From positions 62,001 to 126,000 of the forward strand of contig NZ_OOHJ01000032.1 in the NCBI RefSeq assembly GCF_900323885.1: 64,000 nucleotides of DNA. Reading direction: 5' to 3'. This document shows, piece after piece, positions 1-7,736 of this stretch. The translations under genes and the position numbers were made by a program. The first letter of the stretch is position 1; each line of letters opens with the position of its first letter. Origin of the DNA: [Actinomadura] parvosata subsp. kistnae. GTDB taxonomy: Bacteria > Actinomycetota > Actinomycetes > Streptosporangiales > Streptosporangiaceae. The notes beneath the pieces are model-generated. The model saw only the letters and a list, made by a program, of their open reading frames with translations, was not told the origin of the DNA and searched no databases.

Positions 1-578
1 GACAGCCCCGCGTGCCGGTCCCCCGGCGAGCCGTCCGTGCGGGCCAGGACGACGATCGCGTGGGCGAAGTGCGCCCCGGTCGTCCACACCTTCGTGCCGG
101 TGATCTCCCAGCCGCCGTCGACCTGCCGGGCGCGGGTGCGTACGGACGCCAGGTCGGAGCCGGCGTCGGGCTCGCTCATCCCGATGGCGAAGTAGCACTC
201 GCCGCGGGCGATCGCCGGCAGGTAGCGCTCGCGCTGCGAGGGGCTGCCGTGCCGCAGGATGGACGGCGCCATCTGCCGGTCGGCGATCCAGTGCGCGGCG
301 ACGGGCGCGCCCGCGGCCAGCAGCTCCTCGGTCACCACGAACCGCTCCAGCGGGGAGCGGTCATGGCCGCCGTAGGCGCTCGGCAGCGTCATGCCGATCC
401 AGCCGCGCGCGCCCAGCCGGCGGCTGAAGGCGGGATCGGCCACCGACATCCACGCGTCGCAGCGCGGGACGAAGGTGCCTGCCGCCAGCTCGCCGTCCAG
501 AAAGCTCCGGACGTCGTCGCGAAGCCGTCGCGCGGCTGCACTGAGGCGGTGCGGGGGAAGATGGATGCTCGTCGTCAA
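1..578 (-). CDS. Acyl-CoA dehydrogenase, N-terminal part (gene runs off the left edge)
   Basis: The reverse strand reads as the N-terminal half of an acyl-CoA dehydrogenase, an FAD enzyme that oxidises acyl-CoA thioesters. Visible family signatures are the helical N-terminal region with WIGMTLPSAYGG and the flavin-side stretch CYFAIGMSEPDAGSDL followed by TGTKVWTTGA. A TTG start at 578 is chosen because a strong GGAGGAG ribosome site lies just upstream and the translation begins at a sensible point. About 192 residues are present; the catalytic C-terminal half is outside the window. It follows a GntR regulator on the same strand with a 78-base gap, so that regulator may control it. The acyl substrate cannot be read from this part. 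Confidence 0.88.
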   Translation of the reverse strand, partial: MTTSIHLPPHRLSAAARRLRDDVRSFLDGELAAGTFVPRCDAWMSVADPAFSRRLGARGWIGMTLPSAYGGHDRSPLERFVVTEELLAAGAPVAAHWIADRQMAPSILRHGSPSQRERYLPAIARGECYFAIGMSEPDAGSDLASVRTRARQVDGGWEITGTKVWTTGAHFAHAIVVLARTDGSPGDRHAGL

Positions 579-656
579 CCGGACTCCTCCTTCGGTCCGG
601 TTCACGCTATGGGGCCGGAGCCCGCCCAAGGGGACGATGTTCCGTTGAGCGGACGG

Positions 657-1340
657 TCAGCGTGCCACGCCTGGGGCCAGCATCAGGCTCAGCTGGTCCG
701 ACGATCCCGCGCGATGCGTGTCCATCAGCTCCACCAGCCGCTCCACGTCTCCGGCTCCGAGCGCGGCGACCATCTCCCGGTGCTCGGCCAGGATCCGCGC
801 CCGTCCCGCCTCGTCGTGGAGGTAGACCGCGTGATAGGGCAGCGCCCACGTCCAGACGCGCTTGATCTGGCCCACGACGAGGTTCAGCTCGCTCAAGTCG
901 AAGATCGCGAAGTGGAACCGGGTGTTGAGGACGCGCATGCGCGGCAGGTCGGTCTCGGCGGCGGCGCGCTCGACCTCCTCGGCCAGGGCCGCGATGTGGT
1001 CGAGCTCGTCGGCGCCGGGCCGGGGCAGGCTGCGGATCACCTCCGTCTCCAGCAGCCTGCGCATGAGATACACCTGGTCGAACTCCGATCGGCTCAGCCG
1101 GGTCACGGCGAAGCCGACGTGCTGCTCGTGCACCACCAGGCCGTCGGCGGCGAGCTGGCGCAGTGCCTCGCGCACCGGCAGCCGGCTGACCCCGAGGGCG
1201 GCCGCCATGTGCTCCTGCCGGATCTGCTGGCCGGGCAGCAACTCCCCCGACACGATCATCTGGGTGATCTCGTCGACCACCCGGGCCACCACCTGGCCGG
1301 CGGCAGGCGCGGCGGTGGGTGAAGTCTTCCTGGACGGCAT
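657..1340 (-). CDS. GntR/FadR-family transcriptional regulator
   Basis: A 227-residue DNA-binding regulator. The N-terminal winged helix shows the GntR pattern (ITQMIVSGELLPGQQIRQEH, then LGVSRLPVREALRQLAADGLV). The C-terminal half is an all-helical FCD effector domain with the usual spread Asp/His/Arg residues that bind a metal or carboxylate. The ATG at 1340 is preferred over an upstream in-frame start at 1388 because GAGGAG lies just ahead of it. It sits between an SDR gene upstream and an acyl-CoA dehydrogenase downstream, all on one strand, which suggests control of a small catabolic operon. The effector is unknown. Confidence 0.9.
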   Translation of the reverse strand: MPSRKTSPTAAPAAGQVVARVVDEITQMIVSGELLPGQQIRQEHMAAALGVSRLPVREALRQLAADGLVVHEQHVGFAVTRLSRSEFDQVYLMRRLLETEVIRSLPRPGADELDHIAALAEEVERAAAETDLPRMRVLNTRFHFAIFDLSELNLVVGQIKRVWTWALPYHAVYLHDEAGRARILAEHREMVAALGAGDVERLVELMDTHRAGSSDQLSLMLAPGVAR

Positions 1341-1400
1341 GGCACTCCTCACGATCCCCTCCACCGTAGGGGTTGAGCCGCCCCGCACGCGCCGCGGGGC

Positions 1401-2150
1401 TCAGTTCGTGACGCTGCCGCCGTTGAGGTTGAGGGTCTGGCCGGTCATCCAGGAGGCCTCCGGCGAGGCGAGATAGACGACGGCCGCTCCGACGTCCTCC
1501 GGAGTGCCGAGCCTGCGGGTCGGGATGCGCCGCGCGAACTCCTCCGTGCTGTCCCCGGCGGCGTTGCTCTGCAGCCCGAGCGCGAGAGAGTTGGCGGTCA
1601 CGCCGAACGGGGCGAACTCCTGGGACAGGTGCCGGATGAAGCCCTCCACCCCGCTCTTGGCCGCCCCGTACAGCGAGATGCCCGCCGCCGAGCCGGTGCG
1701 CGCCGCCCCGGAGGAGATCTGCACGATCCGCCCCCAGCCCGCCTCGCACATGTCGTCGGCGACCGCCGACACGCAGTTCATCGCCCCGAACAGGTTGATC
1801 TCCACCGGCGCCCGCCACCGGTCCGGCGCCAGCGTGCGGAACGGCCCCTGCCCGAAGTCGGCGGGGATGCCCGCGTTGTGGACCAGGATGTCGAGATGAC
1901 GGCCGAACTCCGCGCGGGCCCGCCCGACGCCGTCCCGCACCGCCTCCAGGTCGGTGACGTCGAAGACGACGGGCACGGCGCGTCCGCCCGCGGAGGTGAT
2001 CTCCTTGCTCACCGCTTCGGCGCGCTCCGGCACCAGGTCGTTGACCGCCACGGCGGCGCCCTGCGCGGCCAGCGCGCGGGCGATGCCCGCACCCGCGTTC
2101 TGACCGGCTCCGGTCACCAGCGCGGTACGGCCCGACAGATCGAACATCAT
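1401..2150 (-). CDS. SDR family NAD(P)-dependent oxidoreductase
   Basis: A 249-residue classical short-chain dehydrogenase. The N-terminal Rossmann motif TGAGQNAGAGIA, the NNAG-like HNAGIP, the catalytic Ser (QISSGAAR), and Tyr/Lys (YGAAKSG) are all present, and the C-terminus ends in the common GQTLNLNGG pattern. A GGGAAG ribosome site precedes the ATG. The length is standard. It lies in a same-strand row with a VOC protein upstream and a GntR regulator downstream. The substrate (a hydroxyl/keto group) cannot be assigned from sequence alone; FabG-like 3-oxoacyl reductase or sugar/steroid dehydrogenase are both possible. Confidence 0.9.
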   Translation of the reverse strand: MMFDLSGRTALVTGAGQNAGAGIARALAAQGAAVAVNDLVPERAEAVSKEITSAGGRAVPVVFDVTDLEAVRDGVGRARAEFGRHLDILVHNAGIPADFGQGPFRTLAPDRWRAPVEINLFGAMNCVSAVADDMCEAGWGRIVQISSGAARTGSAAGISLYGAAKSGVEGFIRHLSQEFAPFGVTANSLALGLQSNAAGDSTEEFARRIPTRRLGTPEDVGAAVVYLASPEASWMTGQTLNLNGGSVTN

Positions 2151-2181
2151 GTCTTCCCTCTCCTCTGCCTTTTCTGACGGG

Positions 2182-2550
2182 TCACTGGTGCTGGAGCAGT
2201 TCCACCAGGTGTCCGTCGGGGTCCTCGACCTGCGCGACGGTCACGCCGGCCTGCGGTACGGCCCTGGGTGCGACCCGTACGACTCCCCCGGCGCCTTCCG
2301 CCGCCCGCACCACCTGCTCGACGTCCTCGACGACGAAGCCGAGCACGGCCTCACCGGGCTCGGGGCGTGGCTGGTGCGGGCGGTGGAGCAGGATGAGGGC
2401 AGGCTCCTCGTGGCCCGGGGCGCACAGGATCACCTCCTCGCCTTCCCCGGCGGAGAGCCGGTGCTTGGTGACCAGGCCCAGGGCCGCCGAGTAGAAGGCC
2501 ACCTCGGCTTCGAGATCGCCGACGAGGAGCTTGGTGAACGCGAGGGCCAT
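2182..2550 (-). CDS. VOC (glyoxalase/bleomycin-resistance/dioxygenase) family protein
   Basis: A 122-residue single-domain VOC protein with paired beta-alpha-beta-beta-beta units: the first begins ALAFTKLLVGDLEAEVAFYSAALGL and the second ends in the typical VAQVEDPDGHLVELLQH, where the Glu is a usual metal ligand. The ATG at 2550 is chosen because GGAGG lies close upstream; longer reading would add 32 residues of non-family sequence. Members include glyoxalase I, extradiol dioxygenases and antibiotic-binding proteins, so the reaction is undetermined. It shares the strand with the SDR and rhamnosidase genes on either side. Confidence 0.85.
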   Translation of the reverse strand: MALAFTKLLVGDLEAEVAFYSAALGLVTKHRLSAGEGEEVILCAPGHEEPALILLHRPHQPRPEPGEAVLGFVVEDVEQVVRAAEGAGGVVRVAPRAVPQAGVTVAQVEDPDGHLVELLQHQ

Positions 2551-2642
2551 GGTGCCTCCTGACACGTGGTGAGTCCGGGCGCGAAGGCCAGTACACCGGC
2601 CGGTGGGCGGCAGCGGACGCGGGTGTTCCACTGATTGGGAAC

Positions 2643-5057
2643 TCACCGCGAACCTTCCAGCACGGTCTCCAGGTCGTTCCGCAGCTCTTCGGAATCACCG
2701 GGGACGAAGCCGACGATCTGGTTGAGCGAATATGCGGCCGCCTCGGGGGCGGTGCCGTCGAGGGGGATGCCGGGGAAGTGCTTGGCGAACACCTCCGTCA
2801 GCGCCCGCCACACCGCCAGGTCGCCGGCGAGCGTCTTCAAGGGGGTGTCCATGGTGTACGGCTCGCGGGGGCCGTCGCGGCCGGGCAGTTCGCAGTCGAA
2901 GGAGTGGCTGCCGCCGGTGATCTCGGCGGTCCGGCCGTCAGGCAGCTCGACCAGGGCATCGGTGCCGTCGGGAATCCTCACGTCGAGGGTGAACCGGTCG
3001 GTGACGCGCCAGCCGACGCGGACCTCGCCGTGGGGAGTCGTGTGGGTGAGGGTGGTGTGGGTGAGGCCGCCTCCGGGCTGGGGGGCGATGCGCATGCGCC
3101 GGTAGCCGGGTTCGAGCGGGGTCAGCCCGCCGACGGTCTTGTGCAGCCAGTCGCAGACCGCGCCGAGGGCGTAGTGGTTGAGCGAGGTCATGCCGGTGGA
3201 GTTGAGGCTGCCGTCGGGGCGGACGGCGTCCCAGCGCTCCCAGATCGTGGTCGCGCCCATGGTGACCGGATACAGGAAGGAGGGGCAGCCGGTCTCCAGG
3301 AGCATGAGGTACGCCTCCTCCAGGTGACCGGTCCGGCTGAGGGCGGGCAGGATCAGCGGGGTCCCGGCGAAGCCGGTGGAGATCCTGAATCCGGCCTTGG
3401 CGACCAGCCGGGCCAGGCGGGTGCCGGCGTGCGCTTCCTGGGCCGGGTCGAGCAGGTCGAAACAGATGGCCAGCGCGTAGGCGGTGGCGGTCTCGCCGGC
3501 GACGCGGCCGTTCCTGGTGACGTATTCGGCGCGGAAGGCCTCCCGCGTCCTTTCGGCCAGCGACGCGAAGTGTGCGGCATCGGCGGTGCCCAGGATCCGG
3601 GCGGTGTCGGCCATCTCGCGTGTGGTCTTGGCCAGGTAGGCGGCGGCCACCAGATGCCGGTCGGTCTTGCCGCCGCCGGCGTTCTCCGGGGGCGCGTCGG
3701 GGTCGAGCCAGTCGCCGAACTGGAAGCCGCTGCTCCACAGCCCCTTGTCGTCGAGCCTGGTCTCGACGTCGCGGATGAAGGCGGCCATGGAGTCGTAGCC
3801 GCGCCGCAGGATCTCCTCGTCACCGTACTCCTGGTACAGGACCCAGGGCAGGCTGACCGCCACGTCGCTCCACAGGGCGGTAGGAGAGGAAGGGGTGGAC
3901 AGCACGTCCGGCACCACCCAGGGCACGTAGCCCTTCTCCCGCTGCTCGGCGGCGAGGTCTTCCAGCCAGGAGCCGAGAACGTCGCGGACGTCGTACAGGA
4001 AGGCCGCGGTGGGGGCGAAGGCGTTGAGGTCGCCGGTCCAGCCGAGCCGTTCGTCGCGTTGCGGGCAGTCGGTCGGCACGCCGACGAAGTTGCCCCGCAT
4101 CGACCAGACGGCGTTCGCGTGCAGGCGGTTGAGCAGGTCGTGGGAGGTGTCGAGCCAGCCGGTCCGGCGCATGTCGCTGTGCACCACCACGGCTTTGACC
4201 TCATCGAAGGGGCCGTCGATCTCGGCGTAGCGGAAGCCGTGGAAGGTGAAGCGCGGCTCCCAGACCTCCTGGCCGCCGCCGCGCAGGGTGTAGCGATCGG
4301 TGGCTCTGGCCGTGCGCAGGGTTTCGGTGTCGAGGGCCCCGTCTCGCAGGAGCTCCGCGTGCCGGATCGTCACGCTCTGGCCCGCCTCACCGGTGGTGGT
4401 CAGCCGGATCCAGCCGGAGATGTTCTGGCCGAAGTCGATGATCGTCCTGCCGTCCTTGACGGACGTCTCCACCGGGATCAGCTCTTCGACCCGGCGGATC
4501 GGGGTGGCGACCGTGGGGACGAGCGTGCCGAGGTCCCAGTCGAGGAGCTCCACCGGCGACCAGGCGCCGGTGAACCCGGGCAGGTTCCAGCCGTCCGGTT
4601 CCCGGCGTGCGTCATAGTCTTCGCCGTCATACAGGCTCGCGGCCAGCACCGCGCCGGTGCCGGCCGTCCACTGCTCGTCGGTGGTGACGATGACCGTCTG
4701 CTCGCCGTAGATGAGTTCCAGCCGCATGTACAGGGCGGGCCGCTGGGTGTAGTGGTGGCTCTCGCCCTCGTAGCCGAGGCGGCCGGCGGCCCAGCCCTCG
4801 CCGACGATCGCGCCCAGGGCGTTGGCGCCCGAGCGGATCAGCGGGGTGACGTCATGGGTGCTGACCTGGAGCCGGTGCCGGTAGGAGGTCCAGCCGGGCG
4901 CCAGCACTTCGTCGCCCACGCGGGTGCCGTTGAGGTACGGCTCGACGATGCCCAGGGCGGTCACCTGGAGCCGGGCGTGGTCCGGCGGCCCGCCGGAGGT
5001 GAACTCGCGCCGGAAGTAGGGCGCTTCGGCGGGGAACGGCGCTGTGACGAACGACAT
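2643..5057 (-). CDS. Alpha-L-rhamnosidase, glycoside hydrolase family 78
   Basis: An 804-residue inverting glycosidase that removes terminal alpha-L-rhamnose. N-terminal beta-sandwich domains (YLNGTRVGDEVLAPGWTSY; IDFGQNISGWIRL) lead into the (alpha/alpha)6 barrel near residue 310. The barrel shows the family block CPQRDERLGWTGDLNAFAPT with its acidic catalytic residues, then GFQFGDWLDP and TIWERWDAV, and ends in SLNHYALGAVCDWL. A C-terminal extension of roughly 80 residues after the jelly-roll domain is longer than in many relatives. There is no signal peptide, so it should be cytoplasmic. It lies downstream of the GH43 gene on the same strand and belongs to the glycoside locus. Confidence 0.93.
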   Translation of the reverse strand: MSFVTAPFPAEAPYFRREFTSGGPPDHARLQVTALGIVEPYLNGTRVGDEVLAPGWTSYRHRLQVSTHDVTPLIRSGANALGAIVGEGWAAGRLGYEGESHHYTQRPALYMRLELIYGEQTVIVTTDEQWTAGTGAVLAASLYDGEDYDARREPDGWNLPGFTGAWSPVELLDWDLGTLVPTVATPIRRVEELIPVETSVKDGRTIIDFGQNISGWIRLTTTGEAGQSVTIRHAELLRDGALDTETLRTARATDRYTLRGGGQEVWEPRFTFHGFRYAEIDGPFDEVKAVVVHSDMRRTGWLDTSHDLLNRLHANAVWSMRGNFVGVPTDCPQRDERLGWTGDLNAFAPTAAFLYDVRDVLGSWLEDLAAEQREKGYVPWVVPDVLSTPSSPTALWSDVAVSLPWVLYQEYGDEEILRRGYDSMAAFIRDVETRLDDKGLWSSGFQFGDWLDPDAPPENAGGGKTDRHLVAAAYLAKTTREMADTARILGTADAAHFASLAERTREAFRAEYVTRNGRVAGETATAYALAICFDLLDPAQEAHAGTRLARLVAKAGFRISTGFAGTPLILPALSRTGHLEEAYLMLLETGCPSFLYPVTMGATTIWERWDAVRPDGSLNSTGMTSLNHYALGAVCDWLHKTVGGLTPLEPGYRRMRIAPQPGGGLTHTTLTHTTPHGEVRVGWRVTDRFTLDVRIPDGTDALVELPDGRTAEITGGSHSFDCELPGRDGPREPYTMDTPLKTLAGDLAVWRALTEVFAKHFPGIPLDGTAPEAAAYSLNQIVGFVPGDSEELRNDLETVLEGSR

Positions 5058-5151
5058 GAGGCAAGCTCCTCAGCGGACAGGGGTGAAAGACAGGGTGCGG
5101 TGGTGATGGAGGGTGGGCGCGGGGCCGGCGCGCTGGGGCGCGAGCCGCCCG

Positions 5152-6624
5152 TCAGGGGTGGGCGCGGTAGGAGACCTGGTGGAGCACGACTTCGCCGGCG
5201 ACCGGCTCGACACCGAACGTGCGACCGGTGAAGCCGCCGGCGACTTCCGTTGACAGGTAGCGTCCGTCGAAAGCGCCGAGGACCTGCGGCGTCCCGTCAG
5301 CGGCCAGGACCGCCAGCTCCACGATGTCGGGCTGCGGCGGCGGCATGAGGCCGGCCGCCGCGGGCTCCCTTACCGAGATGCGCAGCCTCACGCCGTCGCC
5401 CGGGGGAACCGGCACCCGCGCGACGGTCGTGCTCGCGGGCCCGATGACGAGCGTGGCCTCCACCGTCCCGGCGTCGGCTGTGAGCCCGTACCAGTGGGAA
5501 GCGTCGATGCCGACGAGCAGGCGCCCGCTGCCCCGGGAGGTGTCGAGCCGGGCCTCCGCGGTCCACTCGGGATCGCGTGCTCGTGCCGCGAGCACCGGCC
5601 GCGGCTCGCCTTCGGCAGGCGCTGTCAGCACCAGGCGGCCGGGCGCCTGCCACCTGGCGAACGTGTGCGGGAACACGTTCGGCGACACCCAGCGCGGGTC
5701 GAGGTCAGGCGAGTCGAACCGGTCGACGAACGAGTGGTCCGGCGGATCGGGGGTGAAGCGTTCCTCATCGACCACCGGCCAGCCGTCGATCCACTCCACG
5801 CCCGCGATGAACGTCTCGCGGCCGTTGACATGGAACATCGGGCTCTGGCCGCGGGGACGTACCCCGAGGTACACCATCGCCCAGGAGCCGTCGGCCAGCT
5901 GGACGAGGTCGGCATGGCCGGTGTTCTGCACGCGGTGACTCGTGCTGCGATGGGTGAGGATCGGGTTGGCGGGCGCCGCCTCGAAGGGCTCGTCCAGGGA
6001 GCGGGAACGTGCGATGGTGACCGCGTGCCCCCGTTCCGTGCCGCCTTCCGCGAGCATGAGGTACCACCAGCCGTCACGTCGGTAGAGGTGGGGGCCCTCC
6101 GGATAGGCCAGCCCGGTGCCGGTCCAGAGCACCCTCGGCGGAGCGAGCAGCTTGCCTGTCGCGGGGTCGATCGGCGCGCTGGTGATGCCGGTCAGCTCGG
6201 GTCCGGACGACGCCCAGGTGAGGTGGCATGTGCCGTCCTCGTCCCAGGCGAGGTCGGGATCGATCCCGATGGCTGCGCCCACATGGACCGGCTCCGACCA
6301 GGGACCGGCGGGATCATCGGCGGAGACGATCAGCTGGCCGCGGTGGAACTCCACCACGTTCGTGGTGACCAGCCAGAACCTTCCCTCGTGGTGGCGGAGC
6401 GTCGGTGCGTAGATTCCTGTGCTGGCCGGGGCGGCGCGGACGTTCAGCTGGCCGGGACGTCGCAGCGCGTTGGTCACCGGCGTCCAGGTCACCAGGTCGG
6501 TGCTGCGGTGGATCGGCACTCCCGGCGCGTACTCGAAGCTGGAGTTGGCGATGTAGTAGGTGTCTCCCGCACGGCAGATGGTCGGGTCGGGGTGGAACCC
6601 GGCGATGATGGGGGTTGTCGTCAT
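5152..6624 (-). CDS. Glycoside hydrolase family 43 beta-xylosidase / alpha-L-arabinofuranosidase
   Basis: A 490-residue enzyme. The five-bladed propeller begins at once with the GH43 signature GFHPDPTICRAGDTYYIANS, placing the general base at Asp13. The pKa-modulating Asp is in GIDPDLAWDEDG and the acid Glu in YPEGPHLYRR. From about residue 310 a C-terminal concanavalin-like beta-sandwich follows, as in two-domain xylosidases. The ATG at 6624 has AGGAG just upstream; the open frame further upstream only overlaps the LacI gene. No signal peptide is present, so it probably trims imported oligosaccharides. It lies between lacI and the rhamnosidase gene on the same strand. Confidence 0.93.
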   Translation of the reverse strand: MTTTPIIAGFHPDPTICRAGDTYYIANSSFEYAPGVPIHRSTDLVTWTPVTNALRRPGQLNVRAAPASTGIYAPTLRHHEGRFWLVTTNVVEFHRGQLIVSADDPAGPWSEPVHVGAAIGIDPDLAWDEDGTCHLTWASSGPELTGITSAPIDPATGKLLAPPRVLWTGTGLAYPEGPHLYRRDGWWYLMLAEGGTERGHAVTIARSRSLDEPFEAAPANPILTHRSTSHRVQNTGHADLVQLADGSWAMVYLGVRPRGQSPMFHVNGRETFIAGVEWIDGWPVVDEERFTPDPPDHSFVDRFDSPDLDPRWVSPNVFPHTFARWQAPGRLVLTAPAEGEPRPVLAARARDPEWTAEARLDTSRGSGRLLVGIDASHWYGLTADAGTVEATLVIGPASTTVARVPVPPGDGVRLRISVREPAAAGLMPPPQPDIVELAVLAADGTPQVLGAFDGRYLSTEVAGGFTGRTFGVEPVAGEVVLHQVSYRAHP

Positions 6625-6692
6625 GAGGTGGCTCCTGGGCGGCCTCTGTCGCGAGGCCGCTCTGTCGTCCCCGAGGGGACGAGGGGTGCGGA

Positions 6693-7688
6693 TTACCGCC
6701 GGGTGGATTCGCGGACCACGATGGCGGCGTGCAGGTCTGGCGGCGCTTCGGGCAGGGGGCGATCCTCGGCCGCGTGCAGGGCCTGGTCGGCGAGGTAGTG
6801 CCCCTGGCCGACGTTGTCGATGCTGACGCTGGACAGCGACGGGTAGAGCATGCCGGCCATGGGCGTGTCGTCGTGACCGATGACCGCCAGATCGCCGGGG
6901 ACGGACAGCCCGGCCCGCTGCGCGGCGGCCACGGTCATCGCGGCGATGTCGTCGTTGAAGGCGGCGACGGCGGTGATGCCCTGCGCATGCCATTCCCGTA
7001 CGGCTCGGACGACGCTGCCGTCGCGGTGATCGACGGGTCGCAGGTCGAGCAGCTCGGCGCCGAGCCGGTCGGCTTCCTCGCGTGCCGCTGCCGCCCGTCC
7101 TTGGGCCAGCAGGGAGAAGCGCTCGTTGACGCTGGTGGCGAAGGCGAGCCGCCGGTGACCTTGCTCGTACAGGTGCGCGATCTGCAGGTGCGTGCCTGCG
7201 GTGAGCGTGGGTGAGGACAGTACGGCCTGCTCCTGCTGCAGCACCGGCAGGATCTTGGTGATGCCGCTGGCCTGCATGGAGGTGCGCTCGGCGGCGCTGA
7301 TGGCCGTCCAGGCGATGACGACGTCCGGGTTGAGCAACTCCCACAGGGGCCGGGCTTGACCTCCTTCGTGGCGGGTGTAGGTGACCAGGGCGTAGCCGGC
7401 CTCGTCGAGGACGTGGGAGGCGGTCTCCAGGGTCAGGCGCAGGCTGTGTTCCATCGGCCAGTCGGGCAGCACCAGCAGGATGATCATGCTGCGTCCGCTG
7501 GCGAGGGCCTGGGCTGCCCGGTGCGGCCGGTAGCCCAGGCGAGCGGCCTCGGCCATGACCCGCTCGCGGGTGGCGGCGGGGATGCTCTGCCCGGGGGTGT
7601 TGTTCAGCACGTAGCCCACAGTGGCGCGGGACAATCCCAGCGAGCGGGCCACGTCGGTTGCGGTGACTCGCTTTTTGCGTTGCGTCAC
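6693..7688 (-). CDS. LacI-family transcriptional repressor of the glycoside locus
   Basis: A 331-residue LacI-family regulator. The N-terminal helix-turn-helix and hinge helix read VTATDVARSLGLSRATVGYVLNN, followed by a periplasmic-binding-protein-like sugar-sensing domain that includes FNDDIAAMTVAAAQRAGLSVP and the C-terminal GHDDTPMAG stretch. The start is GTG with AGAGGTGA upstream. A 17-bp pseudo-palindrome at 7716-7732, just ahead of the gene, matches three others in the lacZ/GH1 promoter region, which indicates autoregulation and control of both operons. The inducer is probably a sugar or glycoside released by the neighbouring enzymes; that is inference. Confidence 0.93.
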   Translation of the reverse strand: MTQRKKRVTATDVARSLGLSRATVGYVLNNTPGQSIPAATRERVMAEAARLGYRPHRAAQALASGRSMIILLVLPDWPMEHSLRLTLETASHVLDEAGYALVTYTRHEGGQARPLWELLNPDVVIAWTAISAAERTSMQASGITKILPVLQQEQAVLSSPTLTAGTHLQIAHLYEQGHRRLAFATSVNERFSLLAQGRAAAAREEADRLGAELLDLRPVDHRDGSVVRAVREWHAQGITAVAAFNDDIAAMTVAAAQRAGLSVPGDLAVIGHDDTPMAGMLYPSLSSVSIDNVGQGHYLADQALHAAEDRPLPEAPPDLHAAIVVRESTRR

Positions 7689-7715
7689 GGGAGCTTCACC
7701 TCTGAGGAGGGCAGG

Positions 7716-7732
7716 GCTTGCACGCGTAAGTC
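7716..7732. promoter_or_regulatory. Putative LacI operator (copy 4) upstream of lacI
   Basis: A 17-bp imperfect palindrome with a central CG, typical of LacI-family sites. Read on the reverse strand it is GACTTACGCGTGCAAGC. It matches the three copies at 10827-10900 at most positions (shared pattern RACTTWCRCGYRCAAGY). It lies 28 bases upstream of the repressor start, where it could mediate autorepression. Confidence 0.7.
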
Positions 7733-7736
7733 TTTC

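Noticed and set aside
2778..5231. An 817-codon plus-strand open frame across the rhamnosidase
   Set aside because: The reverse strand holds all GH78 motifs; the plus frame has none.
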